Source: an uncultured Paraprevotella sp. (GTDB lineage Bacteria > Bacteroidota > Bacteroidia > Bacteroidales > Bacteroidaceae). From it: 34,910 nt of DNA. Every line of letters begins with the position of its first letter. The first letter of the stretch is position 1. Below the pieces are notes generated by a model. It was not told where the DNA came from. It worked only from the letters and a program-made list of their open reading frames with translations, and did not search any database. Both the position numbers and the translations under genes were made by a program. Positions 1-8,782 of the stretch are shown in pieces. Location: NCBI GenBank assembly GCA_944321565.1, contig CALULT010000034.1, positions 1 to 34,910 on the forward strand. Direction: 5' to 3'.

Positions 1-55
1 CGATTCTTCTTTTCCATAATAAAAACACATTTAGTTATTACTTATAAATGTGTCT

Positions 56-96
56 ACCTATGTCAGTAGAAGACAATCTTCTTTTTTTGGGGGACA
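56..96. repeat. Left-edge intergenic repeat shared with right edge
   Basis: The first 142 bases lie downstream of the lipoprotein gene and hold no gene. They carry ACCTATGTCAGTAGA at 56-70 and an AT/G-rich block at 76-96 containing TCTTCTTTTTTTGGGGGACA. The 76-96 block recurs exactly (21 bp) at 34809-34829, and the first motif recurs with one mismatch at 34875-34889, both in the same orientation but in the opposite order. A small GAAGA-CAA-TCTTC dyad sits at 69-81. This looks like a dispersed intergenic or mobile-element-edge repeat; its full extent lies outside the window. Confidence 0.55.
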
Positions 97-142
97 TTCA
101 TTCCTTGTCCGCCCAATGCCATGTCTTGCCCACCGGCGGAGG

Positions 143-1399
143 TCAGTTTTCCAACCGTGCCCCCTGCTTATACGGGTGAAAGAAAAGAACCGGATTCGCA
201 TCCTCCTTGATTTGCATCAATTTCTCATAGTTGTCGATTTCGGGGTTCAGTCGGCCTTTGGAGATGATATTCTCAATCAGATACGGGATGAAGTCGATGC
301 GCAAGACGGACAAGACGCCCTTTTCATCGCTATAACACATATCCACGGGCAGGTTGTTGTTCTCGCACAGGTAGTCGTCCGCAAAAATCTGGGACACGCG
401 GGTGGCCTTCGTCTCCAAGTCGTGCAGAAGATAATGCCTGTCTATCCCTTTCCAATATTGGAACGATACCATCCCATCCAGTTCCACAAACCTAGCAATA
501 TTGTATATCCATCCGCCGTCATACAGCCCGGATATGTCATAATTGAACTTATCCCCTGGGCCGTTGCGCTCAATAAGCTCGCCCATCTCCTCGTTTGTCA
601 CGAAGTCCTTGCTCTTCACCACGCAATAGGGCACAACCCCGTCCTTGGTGACCGCGACAATGGTGTCGGAAAACATCTCGACGAATTTGGGCGCATCCGT
701 GTTCTTGGAGTAGAAGTAGCTGAAAGGGAAACTCAAAGAAAAGTTCCACCCCTTGTTGTAATCATCGGCTTTCAGGTAAGAACCGGTCTGCTCCCCCGTC
801 TTCTCGTCGATTTCCCTCAGGAGATAGTTCTCCGGGCTCACGTCCAGCGACGTGTGGTTCAGATAAAGCTTGTCGCCCACGTGCTGCATGCAAAAGCTCC
901 AATACCCGTCCCGCTTCGTCTCTATCGAGGAGAGGTATTTATTCGTCTTGAGGTCGAATTTGTGCGCCATGTCCCGCGCCCCGTCCCACAGGTAGATGAC
1001 ATCATGCGCCCGGTCTATGGAAAAATCCGAAAGCTCCAGGTATTCCCCGTGTCCCCTGCCCTGATGGCCAATCCGCCGCAAGAAAGAGCCGTCTTTCCGG
1101 AAAACATATAACGCGGGCACCTTGTCGTCCAGGATATAAATGTGATCTTTATACATTTCTATTGCACAGATGTTCTGAATGACGCATTCGGGAGAGTTTT
1201 CCAATAGAATCACGTCCGGCGCCTCGAAAACGGAGGAATACAACAACATCTTTTCCTCCCGCGCCTTGTCTATGTCTATCACTTCCACATCGCCGTTGCC
1301 AGAAAGGACAGAAACGTCGTTTTTCCCTCCTCTTCCGAAACATGCCGTGACCAAAATCAAGGTCACGGCCAAACTTAAAGTCTCTTTAAACATAATCAT
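143..1399 (-). CDS. 6-bladed beta-propeller lipoprotein
   Basis: A 418-residue protein with a short charged N-terminus, a hydrophobic stretch and a lipobox-like LVTAC ending at Cys20, so probably a lipoprotein exported by Sec and anchored in the envelope. The rest reads as a beta-propeller of the '6-bladed beta-propeller' (BF3164-like) lipoprotein family: it starts its first blade with a 'lenspecviqnIcaIemykdhIYILDd...lyvFrkDGsFlrrIGhqGrGhGEY' type pattern and continues with repeated 'hkFDL.tnkyl' strands. Members are abundant in Bacteroidales and mostly of unknown role, often near polysaccharide or peptide uptake genes; here no such neighbour is visible. Two in-frame ATGs (1399 and 1393) are equally possible starts. 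No clear promoter box of the TAnnTTTG type precedes it. Confidence 0.8.
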   Translation of the reverse strand: MIMFKETLSLAVTLILVTACFGRGGKNDVSVLSGNGDVEVIDIDKAREEKMLLYSSVFEAPDVILLENSPECVIQNICAIEMYKDHIYILDDKVPALYVFRKDGSFLRRIGHQGRGHGEYLELSDFSIDRAHDVIYLWDGARDMAHKFDLKTNKYLSSIETKRDGYWSFCMQHVGDKLYLNHTSLDVSPENYLLREIDEKTGEQTGSYLKADDYNKGWNFSLSFPFSYFYSKNTDAPKFVEMFSDTIVAVTKDGVVPYCVVKSKDFVTNEEMGELIERNGPGDKFNYDISGLYDGGWIYNIARFVELDGMVSFQYWKGIDRHYLLHDLETKATRVSQIFADDYLCENNNLPVDMCYSDEKGVLSVLRIDFIPYLIENIISKGRLNPEIDNYEKLMQIKEDANPVLFFHPYKQGARLEN

Positions 1400-1549
1400 C
1401 AGTGTCTAGTTTGGCGCAAAAAAAACAAAAAGAATATTGTAATCGCAAAAAAAAGGCAACAAGTCTTAACAAATACCAATTGTTTTTATGGATTATCCAT
1501 TCTTGCAATACTTGCCTTGCGATTAAAGAGGGGGTAGCAAAATAAACTC

Positions 1550-1857
1550 CTCCGCCTTGTAGGAGGGCACTGAAAAAGTCCGATATTTGAAACTGCTGCC
1601 AACAAAACGCAAGTAGAACCGTTTGTAATAAGTTAAATAGCGTACAAAAACATTACATTTACTACAAATAGACGCATCCTTGCTTGCATTGTGATAGTGT
1701 ATTTTCGAGAAAAGGGACTTTTTCAGTGCCCTCCCTTGTAGGGGAGGTGGCGCGAAGCGACGGAGGGGTCTCACGTCCACAAAGACATACTTTATGTGTG
1801 TGTCCGTGGGGGTGAACCCCCTCAGGCCCGTTGGGCCAGCTCCCCTACAAGGCGGAG
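1550..1857. repeat. Palindromic intergenic element, left arm interrupted
   Basis: The right arm CTCCCCTACAAGGCGGAG is at 1840-1857. Its exact reverse complement, CTCCGCCTTGTAGGGGAG, is reconstituted on the left by joining 1550-1561 to 1741-1746 across a 179-bp insertion. The original element would therefore have had 18-bp arms around a roughly 93-bp core containing several small hairpins: CGC-GAA-GCG at 1751-1759, a GGGGG/CCCCC stem near 1808-1821 and GGCCCGTTGGGCC at 1826-1838. It fills most of the gene-free stretch between the lipoprotein and murF-alr. It encodes nothing convincing. Confidence 0.65.
1562..1734. mobile_element. MITE-like element with 20-bp terminal inverted repeats
   Basis: A perfect 20-bp inverted repeat, GGAGGGCACTGAAAAAGTCC at 1562-1581 and its reverse complement at 1715-1734, encloses 133 bp of AT-richer DNA with no plausible ORF. 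The hexamer CTTGTA directly abuts both outer ends (1556-1561 and 1735-1740) and reads as a target-site duplication. If the terminal repeat is counted as 19 bp, the duplication becomes the octamer CCTTGTAG. The uninterrupted target sequence survives in the inverted arm at 1840-1857. Size, absence of coding capacity, terminal repeats and duplication fit a non-autonomous miniature element; the mobilising transposase family is not identifiable from this window. Confidence 0.72.
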
Positions 1858-1871
1858 CAGTTCCTTCTCGC

Positions 1872-1911
1872 AGGTTTTGATACCCCTCTTCGCCTGAAGG
1901 GGTATAAACCT
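1872..1911. terminator. Hairpin downstream of murF-alr
   Basis: AGGTTTTGATACCCC at 1872-1886 pairs with GGGGTATAAACCT at 1899-1911, with a two-base bulge. It lies about 40 bp past the murF-alr stop codon on the minus strand. On that strand the hairpin is not followed by a T-run (the T-run TTTTT is on the plus strand at 1911-1915), so it may be an mRNA 3'-end stabiliser rather than a classical terminator. Confidence 0.45.
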
Positions 1912-1949
1912 TTTTCGAGAGTGTACTCTAGAGGACTGTGCGTGGACTG

Positions 1950-4421
1950 TCAATCCCGGAAATACACCCGCTTCACCCGCGAACTGACCCCCGTCAAGAT
2001 TTCGTATGGAATCGTGCCCACGGCATCGCTCAGCACCGTCACGGGAAGGTCATCGCCAAAGATAATGGCCGTGTCGCCCTCCTTGCAGTCAATGTCCGTC
2101 ACGTCTATCATGCACACATCCATGCAGATGTTACCCACGTATGGCGCGCGCTGCCCGTTGACCAGGCAATAAGCATGCCCGCAACCCAGTTTTCGGTCTA
2201 ACCCGTCGGCGTAACCAATAGGCAAGGCGGCGATGCGGCTGTCGCGCGTCAGATGTCCTTTGCGGCTATAGCCCACCGTTTCTTCTTTTGGCACATTGTG
2301 GATTTGCAGGATGGTGGTTTTCAACGTGCTGATGTTATGCAGGATGGCGTTGTTGCGCGAATTGATGCCATACAACCCCAACCCCAGGCGCACCATGTCC
2401 AGATGCCGCTCGGGGAAATGCTCGATGCCGGCACTGTTGCAGATGTGGCGCAGGATTTTGTGGCGGAAAGCCTGCTGCAACTGTGCGCTTCCTTCCAGGA
2501 AAAGCGCATATTGCCGGGCAGAAAACGCGTCGAAATCGTCGCTGTCGCTCCCCACGAAATGAGAGAACACCGAACGGGGAATCACGGCCGTCTGCCGTTT
2601 CAACCGCGCCACGAGTTCCGGCATGTCTTTCTGCGGGTCAAAGCCAAGACGGTGCATGCCCGTGTCCAGTTTCACATGGATGGGGAAATGCGTGACACCT
2701 TCTTTCTCCGCCGCATGCACCAACGCGTCCAACAGGCGGAAGCTATAGACTTCCGGTTCCAAGTCGTACTCGAAAAGAGTCTTGAAACTCCCCATCTCGG
2801 GATTCATAATCATGATGTTGGACGTGATGCCCGCCCGGCGCAAATCCACGCCTTCGTCGGCCACGGCCACGGCCAGGTAGTCCACGCGCTGGTCCTGCAA
2901 CGTCTTGGCGATTTCCACTGCTCCCGCACCGTAAGCAGATGCCTTCACCATGCACACCATCTTCGTCCCCGGCTTCATGAAACTGCGGTAATAATTCAAG
3001 TTGTCCACCACGGCGTTGAGATTGACCTCCAAAGTCGTTTCGTGCACCTTCAACACCAGCTGTTCTGCTAACAGGTCGAAACGATAGTCACGCGCGCCCT
3101 TGATGAGCACCACTTCGTCGTGCATGCCATCCAGCATACGGCTGGCCAACAAGTCGTCCGTCGTGTCGAAGAAATAAGCTTCCAAATCTGAAAAAGCCTC
3201 ACTCGCCGCTTTCAAGGACGGCCCCACGCCAATGAACTTCGCCACACCACGCGAAACCATCAAACGGGCGACCCGCCCGTAAAAGTCCACAGGTTCCTCG
3301 CCGGTCTGCGCGATGTCGCTCAAGATGAGCGTCCGTTTCCGCCCGGCATGTTCCGGACGACGGTTCATGAAGTCGAGCGCGATGTCAAGCGAATTGAAAT
3401 CGGAATTGTAGCTGTCGTTGATAAGCGTACATCCGGCCCGCCCCTCCATCACTTCCAAGCGCATGGCCACCGGCTCCAGCTTCTCCATCCGCCGTGCGAC
3501 CACATCCGGTGCCATCCCCAAGTAAAGGCACACACACAGGCACGACACAGAGTTGGCCAACGATGCATCGTCTATGAACGGAATCGCATAAACATGCTCT
3601 TCCCCCTTATATATATAGGATACGCGCGCGAGGGGACCTTCCTTTTCCACTGCCGTCACGGCCACCGGCACATCGCGCCGCGTCATGGACCACGCCATGT
3701 ATTCGCCTTTGAATGCGGACAAGTTGACACAGCCGGCCACGCACGGGTCGTCAATGCAATAGACCAACACCCGCGCATCCTTGAAAAGCTTCAGCTTCTC
3801 CATGCATTTCTGTTCCAATGAGGCGAAATTCTCCTGATGCGCCCCGCCCAAGCAAGTGAACACACCCACCGTCGGCTGCACGATGGACTGCAGGGCTTCC
3901 ATCTCTCCGGGCATCGAGATGCCGGCTTCGAAGACACCCACTTCGCTCTGTTCGTTCAGCCCCCACACAGACAGTGGCACCCCAATCTGAGAATTATAGC
4001 TTCGCGGAGACCTCGTGACGACCCTCTCTGGTGACAACAGCTGATAAAGCCATTCCTTGACGATAGTTTTCCCGTTGCTGCCCGTAATGCCCACCACCGG
4101 AATATCGAAAGCCTCACGATGTCGTTCGGCCAAACGTTGCAATGCCTTAAGCGGACTGACGACTTGCAAAAAATTGGCACCGGGATAAACGGCCATCTCC
4201 TGCGGCAAACGGCGCACCACGAAAGAACGCACCCCGCGCCGATAAAGGTCGGGAATGTAACGATGTCCATCGTTGCGACTCGTCTCCAAGGCAAAAAACA
4301 AAGTGTCTTCCGGGAAACACAGGGAGCGGCTGTCCGTCAACAGCCAATTGACTTCCGCATCTTCCCGTCCCACCAAATGCGCTCCGATGAACGAAGCTAT
4401 TTTTTCTAATGTATAAGCCAT
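1950..4421 (-). CDS. murF-alr: Bifunctional MurF ligase / alanine racemase
   Basis: An 823-residue fusion. The N-terminal half (about 1-455) is MurF, the cytoplasmic ligase that adds D-Ala-D-Ala to UDP-MurNAc-tripeptide: ATP-binding loop GITGSNGKT at 111-119 and the Mur-ligase 'LINDSYNSD' motif near 333-341. The C-terminal half (about 460-823) is alanine racemase, which makes the D-alanine used upstream: the PLP lysine is K493 in MVKASAYGAG, and IGYADGLDRKLG near residue 745 is the usual Alr signature. Such fusions are standard in Bacteroidetes, so this is not a sequencing artefact. The gene follows the GSCFA gene by 6 bp on the minus strand and is probably cotranscribed with it. Confidence 0.96.
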   Translation of the reverse strand: MAYTLEKIASFIGAHLVGREDAEVNWLLTDSRSLCFPEDTLFFALETSRNDGHRYIPDLYRRGVRSFVVRRLPQEMAVYPGANFLQVVSPLKALQRLAERHREAFDIPVVGITGSNGKTIVKEWLYQLLSPERVVTRSPRSYNSQIGVPLSVWGLNEQSEVGVFEAGISMPGEMEALQSIVQPTVGVFTCLGGAHQENFASLEQKCMEKLKLFKDARVLVYCIDDPCVAGCVNLSAFKGEYMAWSMTRRDVPVAVTAVEKEGPLARVSYIYKGEEHVYAIPFIDDASLANSVSCLCVCLYLGMAPDVVARRMEKLEPVAMRLEVMEGRAGCTLINDSYNSDFNSLDIALDFMNRRPEHAGRKRTLILSDIAQTGEEPVDFYGRVARLMVSRGVAKFIGVGPSLKAASEAFSDLEAYFFDTTDDLLASRMLDGMHDEVVLIKGARDYRFDLLAEQLVLKVHETTLEVNLNAVVDNLNYYRSFMKPGTKMVCMVKASAYGAGAVEIAKTLQDQRVDYLAVAVADEGVDLRRAGITSNIMIMNPEMGSFKTLFEYDLEPEVYSFRLLDALVHAAEKEGVTHFPIHVKLDTGMHRLGFDPQKDMPELVARLKRQTAVIPRSVFSHFVGSDSDDFDAFSARQYALFLEGSAQLQQAFRHKILRHICNSAGIEHFPERHLDMVRLGLGLYGINSRNNAILHNISTLKTTILQIHNVPKEETVGYSRKGHLTRDSRIAALPIGYADGLDRKLGCGHAYCLVNGQRAPYVGNICMDVCMIDVTDIDCKEGDTAIIFGDDLPVTVLSDAVGTIPYEILTGVSSRVKRVYFRD

Positions 4422-4427
4422 AAGTCT

Positions 4428-5417
4428 TCAGACGTTTAACAAACCTTTCATCCTTTCATACTCAGAAGTCAATGCTAAGTTCGGATATTTTTCAGTAAGT
4501 CGGTCTAGCTTTAACATAGTTTGACGCAGGAAATCCCGGTAAGCCTCGCTGTCCGGATGAAAAGGACGGTGGGCCAAAGCCTTTTCCACGGCTTCCCATT
4601 CGGCCATGAACGCCCGCGTCTCGGGCTGGAAACAGACTTCCGAAAAACGTTCCCAAATATAAGACACGGCCAACTCCGAGGGATGCAACATGTCATCGGC
4701 ATAAAAACGATAGTCGCGCAGCTCGTCGAGCACGATTTCGTATGCAGGGAAATAGTGGCAACGCTCCGCGAAACGGCTGCATAGCGCATCTACCGCCAAG
4801 AGCAACACAGCCTTGCCCAACTGGCTGCCATGGAAACCGTACTTGGCATAGCGGTAAGGGCTTACGGTGAAAATGACCTGCAACCCCGGATTCACTTTCC
4901 ACAACGCTTCCAGCGTTTGCGACAATGCAGCCACGGTCTCAGCCGCGTCCAGTTGTTTTTCAGCGAACATCCTTCCGGGTTGCTTGTGGCAGTTCCCCAC
5001 CACCAAGCCATCATTCTCCAATTCATAGCAACGGTTCGTGCCTAAAGTGATGAACAAAAAATCCAACACGCGCAACCGTTCCGACTCTTTCCGCCGTGCC
5101 TCCTCCAACCGTGCCCTGCAGACGTCACGGCTCTCGGCATCAAACGAACTGTCGGTCAACCAACAATGCCACATTCCCCCGGACTCAAAGAAATAACCAT
5201 CCGGGAAGCTCCCCTCCAGCACCAATGACATGCACATCGTGGAAATACTCGCCGGATTATACAACACTCCGAATGGATTGACATGCACATCCAAGCCGGA
5301 GACGGCCATGCGCCGCCCCACATTGTCGGCAAAACAAGAGCCCAACAACGTAATCCGATGGCCGGGATGAATGGACACTCCCGGCATGTCGCATGTTACA
5401 ACAGTATGAAACTTCAT
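4428..5417 (-). CDS. GSCFA-domain (SGNH hydrolase-like) protein
   Basis: A 329-residue protein with the eponymous GSCFA motif at residues 26-30 (TLLGSCFADNVG). Further family blocks include FLFITLGTNRCYE and a C-terminal DDMLHPSELAVSYIWERF block resembling the catalytic Asp-His region of GDSL/SGNH hydrolases. No signal peptide is visible, so it is likely cytoplasmic. Substrate is unknown; the immediate position upstream of murF-alr (6-bp gap) suggests, by inference only, a link to cell-wall metabolism. A minus-strand -7 box (TACTTTTG) lies at 5456-5463, about 40 bp upstream of the start, and probably drives both genes. Confidence 0.9.
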   Translation of the reverse strand: MKFHTVVTCDMPGVSIHPGHRITLLGSCFADNVGRRMAVSGLDVHVNPFGVLYNPASISTMCMSLVLEGSFPDGYFFESGGMWHCWLTDSSFDAESRDVCRARLEEARRKESERLRVLDFLFITLGTNRCYELENDGLVVGNCHKQPGRMFAEKQLDAAETVAALSQTLEALWKVNPGLQVIFTVSPYRYAKYGFHGSQLGKAVLLLAVDALCSRFAERCHYFPAYEIVLDELRDYRFYADDMLHPSELAVSYIWERFSEVCFQPETRAFMAEWEAVEKALAHRPFHPDSEAYRDFLRQTMLKLDRLTEKYPNLALTSEYERMKGLLNV

Positions 5418-5455
5418 CTTTTCCCCCTAAACTTCCTTAAAGTCATTTTTTCTTG

Positions 5456-5463
5456 CAAAAGTA
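5456..5463 (-). promoter_or_regulatory. -7 box for GSCFA/murF-alr operon
   Basis: The minus strand reads TACTTTTG, matching the Bacteroidetes -7 consensus TAnnTTTG, about 40 bp before the GSCFA start. No well-spaced -33 TTG is evident. Confidence 0.5.
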
Positions 5464-5485
5464 CGCAAGATATACGAATTTATGC

Positions 5486-5493
5486 TAATTTTG
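5486..5493 (+). promoter_or_regulatory. -7 box for dxs-trkA
   Basis: TAATTTTG matches the TAnnTTTG consensus and sits 18 bp before the dxs ATG, giving a very short leader. It is divergent from the GSCFA promoter in a 94-bp shared intergenic region. Confidence 0.5.
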
Positions 5494-5511
5494 CAAAACT
5501 AAATCCGACTG

Positions 5512-7434
5512 ATGAACGAGAAAAATACATATAGACTTTTATCTCAAATCAATTACCCCGCAGACCTGCGACGTTTGCCCATCGGGCAATTGCCACAGGT
5601 GTGCAAAGAATTGCGCCAGGACATCATCGACGAGCTGGCCGACAACCCCGGTCACTTTGCCTCCAGCCTCGGCGTAGTGGAACTGACCGTGGCCTTACAT
5701 TATGTCTATAATACCCCCTACGACCGCATCGTGTGGGACGTGGGACACCAAGCCTACGGGCACAAAATCCTGACGGGAAGACGCGACCGCTTTTCCACAA
5801 ACCGGAAACTGCATGGCTTGAAGCCCTTTCCCTCTCCATCGGAAAGCGAATACGACACTTTCACCTGCGGGCATGCGTCCAATTCCATCTCCGCAGCCTT
5901 GGGCATGGCTGTGGCTTCAGCCAACAAAGGGGAAACCGACCGCCATATCGTGGCCGTCATCGGCGACGGCTCCATGAGCGGGGGATTGGCGTTTGAAGGA
6001 CTAAACAATGTATCCTCCACGCCGAACGACATCCTCATCATCCTGAACGACAACGACATGAGCATAGACCGGAGCGTGGGCGGAATGACCCACTATTTCC
6101 ACCAGCTCCACACCAGTAACTTTTACAACAACCTGCGGTTTGCCGCCTCGAAGAAACTGTTCCGTTGGGGATGGCTCAACGAGGAACGCCGCAAGAGCCT
6201 CATCCGTTTCAACAATTCGCTGAAATCGCTCATCAGCAACCAGCAAAACATGTTCGAAGGCATGAATATTCGCTATTTCGGCCCCAGCGACGGACATAAC
6301 GTCATCGAACTGGTACACACGCTGAAAGCATTGAAAGGGATGAAAGGGCCGAAACTGTTCCACGTCCACACCGTGAAAGGAAAAGGATTCAAGCCTGCGG
6401 AAAAAGCTGCCGACGTGTGGCATGCTCCCGGAAAGTTCGACAAAGAAACCGGCGAACGCATCAAAACGGACACCAGCAACCTGCCCCCACGCTACCAAGA
6501 CGTGTTCGGAGAGACATTGTTGGAACTGGCACAGGCCAATCCGAGAATCGTGGGCGTCACACCGGCCATGCCATCGGGCTGTTCCATGAACATCCTGATG
6601 AAAGCCATGCCCGACCGCGCCTTCGACGTCGGGATTGCCGAAGGCCATGCCGTGACCTTTTCGGGCGGCATGGCACAAGACGGGCTCATCCCGTTCTGCA
6701 ACATCTACTCTTCGTTTGCCCAACGGGCTTTCGACAACATCATCCACGACGTAGCCATCGAACGCCTCCATGTGATTTTCTGCTTTGACCGGGCCGGATT
6801 GGTGGGGGAAGACGGCCCCACACACCACGGGGCTTTCGACTTGGCCGCCCTTCGTCCCATTCCCAACCTGACCATCTCGTCCCCGATTGACGAACAAGAA
6901 CTGCGCCGCCTCATGTACACGGCACAGCAGCCCGACATGGGGCCTTTCGTCATCCGGTATCCACGCGGCCGGGGCATCCACACCGATTGGAAATGCCCGC
7001 TCGAAGCCATCAAGGTTGGCAAAGGGCAACGGCTGAAAGACGGGAACGACATCGCCTTGCTTTCGCTAGGGCCGCTCGGTAACATGGCAGCAAAAGCCAT
7101 CGCCATGTTCGAACAACGACAAAAGGAAAAAGGCAACGACATCACCGTAGCCCACTACGACATGCGCTTCCTGAAACCTATAGACGAGGAACTGCTCCAT
7201 GAAGTGGGCACCCGTTTCCGCAAAATCATCACGCTCGAAGACGGCGTTGTCCGGGGCGGGCTCGGCTCTGCCGTGTTGGAATATATGGCCGACCATGGAT
7301 TCACTCCCGTCGTGAAAAGATTGGGATTGCCGGACACCTTCGTGGAACACGGTACCATCCCGGAGTTACAACATATCGTGGGCATTGACTCAGATGCCAT
7401 CCAATCCCAACTTAATGATTTCTTAACTACGTAG
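5512..7434 (+). CDS. dxs: 1-deoxy-D-xylulose-5-phosphate synthase
   Basis: A 640-residue thiamine-diphosphate enzyme that condenses pyruvate and glyceraldehyde-3-phosphate, the first step of the MEP route to isoprenoids (undecaprenyl phosphate, quinones). Visible features: the catalytic-region HFASSLG around residue 48; [11 protein letters not shown] at 75-85; the ThDP/Mg motif GDGSMSGG at 151-158 followed by N165-N166; the transketolase pyrimidine-domain block with [13 protein letters not shown]; and a C-terminal transketolase domain with [14 protein letters not shown]. Length is close to the family norm of about 620-640. The start is consistent with the promoter box at 5486. It is followed after 4 bp by trkA, so the two are probably one transcript. 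Confidence 0.97.
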   Translation: MNEKNTYRLLSQINYPADLRRLPIGQLPQVCKELRQDIIDELADNPGHFASSLGVVELTVALHYVYNTPYDRIVWDVGHQAYGHKILTGRRDRFSTNRKLHGLKPFPSPSESEYDTFTCGHASNSISAALGMAVASANKGETDRHIVAVIGDGSMSGGLAFEGLNNVSSTPNDILIILNDNDMSIDRSVGGMTHYFHQLHTSNFYNNLRFAASKKLFRWGWLNEERRKSLIRFNNSLKSLISNQQNMFEGMNIRYFGPSDGHNVIELVHTLKALKGMKGPKLFHVHTVKGKGFKPAEKAADVWHAPGKFDKETGERIKTDTSNLPPRYQDVFGETLLELAQANPRIVGVTPAMPSGCSMNILMKAMPDRAFDVGIAEGHAVTFSGGMAQDGLIPFCNIYSSFAQRAFDNIIHDVAIERLHVIFCFDRAGLVGEDGPTHHGAFDLAALRPIPNLTISSPIDEQELRRLMYTAQQPDMGPFVIRYPRGRGIHTDWKCPLEAIKVGKGQRLKDGNDIALLSLGPLGNMAAKAIAMFEQRQKEKGNDITVAHYDMRFLKPIDEELLHEVGTRFRKIITLEDGVVRGGLGSAVLEYMADHGFTPVVKRLGLPDTFVEHGTIPELQHIVGIDSDAIQSQLNDFLTT

Positions 7435-7438
7435 GACA

Positions 7439-8782
7439 ATGAAAATCATCATAGCCGGTGCCGGCGCCGTGGGCACCCACTTGGCCCAACTGTTGGCCAA
7501 AGAAAACCAAGACATCACCCTAGTGGACGAAAGCGAAGAAAAGCTGTCACAAGTGGCCGACCACGTCGATCTCATGACCCTCAATGTCAAACCCACCTCC
7601 ATCCACGGCCTGAAAGACGCGGGAGCTGCCCATGCCGATTTGTTCATCGCCGTCACGCCCGACGAGATGAAGAACATCACCTGCTGCATGCTGGCCCACA
7701 CTCTCGGCGCCAAAAAGACCGTGGCGCGCATTGACAATGCGGAATACCTGAACGCGGAATACAAAGACTTTTTCCACAATATGGGCATCAACTCGCTCAT
7801 CTTCCCTGAAATCTTGGCTGCCAAAGACATCATCGAAGGCATCAAGCACAGTTGGGTGAGGCAATGGTGGGAGGTGCACAATGGGGCACTCGTCATGCTG
7901 GGCATCAAGCTGCGCGAAACGGCGGAAATCCTCAACATCCCCCTGAAAACCTTGTGCGGACCGGACACCAGCTACCATATCGTGGCCATCAAACGGTGTG
8001 ACACCACGATTATCCCCAACGGGGAAACCTCGCTCCAGCTGGGCGACATAGCCTATTTCATGACCACAAAAAAATATATCCCCTACATCCGCAAAATCGT
8101 CGGGAAGGAGCATTATGAGGACGTGAAAAACGTGATGATTATGGGAGGCGGACGCACGGCCATGCACACCGCCCTGAACGTGCCGGGCTACATGGAAGTG
8201 AAAATCATCGAGAGCGACCCGCAACGTTGCGACGAACTGAACGAAGTCCTCGGCGACAAGGCCGTGATGGTCATCCACGGCGATGCCCGCGATTCTTCGC
8301 TGCTCATGACTGAAGGCATACAACACACCCAGGCTTTTGTCGCCCTGACCGGACAAAGCGAAAGCAACATCCTGGCCTGCCTCACGGCCAAGCGGATGGG
8401 GGTGCGCAAGACAGTCGCCTTGGTGGACAACCTCGACTACATCTCCATGGCCGAAAAGCTGGACATCGGCACCATCATCAACAAAAAAACCATCGCGGCA
8501 AGCCACATTTACCAAATGATGCTGGATGCAGATGTCAGCAACGTGAAATGCCTTACCGTGGCCGATGCCGACGTGGCCGAGTTCGAAGTCAAGCCCGGCG
8601 CACGGGTAACCAAGAAATTGGTGAAGGACCTCGGGCTACCGGCCGGAGTGGCCATTGGCGGCCTGGTGCGCCAAGGCGAAGGCATGCACGTCAACGGCAT
8701 GACACAAATCCAGGAAGGCGACAGCGTGGTCGTTTTCTGCCAAAACCTGTTCATCAAGAAATTGGATAAGTTCTTCGTCTAA
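7439..8782 (+). CDS. trkA: Trk potassium uptake regulatory subunit TrkA
   Basis: A 447-residue cytoplasmic protein with two tandem RCK units. The first Rossmann fold begins with GAGAVG at residues 7-12 followed by the acidic LVDES strand end. The second begins with MGGGRT at 235-240. Each is followed by a TrkA-C domain, for example EFEVKPGARVTKKLVKDL near the C-terminus. It gates a TrkH-type potassium channel in response to NAD(H)/ATP. The start is only 4 bp after dxs. No trkH follows: the next gene is convergent and its stop codon directly abuts this one (TAA then TCA at 8780-8785), with no room for a terminator hairpin between them. Confidence 0.95.
   Translation: MKIIIAGAGAVGTHLAQLLAKENQDITLVDESEEKLSQVADHVDLMTLNVKPTSIHGLKDAGAAHADLFIAVTPDEMKNITCCMLAHTLGAKKTVARIDNAEYLNAEYKDFFHNMGINSLIFPEILAAKDIIEGIKHSWVRQWWEVHNGALVMLGIKLRETAEILNIPLKTLCGPDTSYHIVAIKRCDTTIIPNGETSLQLGDIAYFMTTKKYIPYIRKIVGKEHYEDVKNVMIMGGGRTAMHTALNVPGYMEVKIIESDPQRCDELNEVLGDKAVMVIHGDARDSSLLMTEGIQHTQAFVALTGQSESNILACLTAKRMGVRKTVALVDNLDYISMAEKLDIGTIINKKTIAASHIYQMMLDADVSNVKCLTVADADVAEFEVKPGARVTKKLVKDLGLPAGVAIGGLVRQGEGMHVNGMTQIQEGDSVVVFCQNLFIKKLDKFFV

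Noticed and set aside
1523-1780. 85-codon minus-strand ORF in the gene-free tract
   Set aside because: It spans the inserted inverted-repeat element and both duplications. Its peptide is just the translation of repeat DNA.
1950-4421. MurF-Alr fusion as a novelty or assembly error
   Set aside because: Both halves keep catalytic motifs, and this fusion is the normal form in Bacteroidetes.
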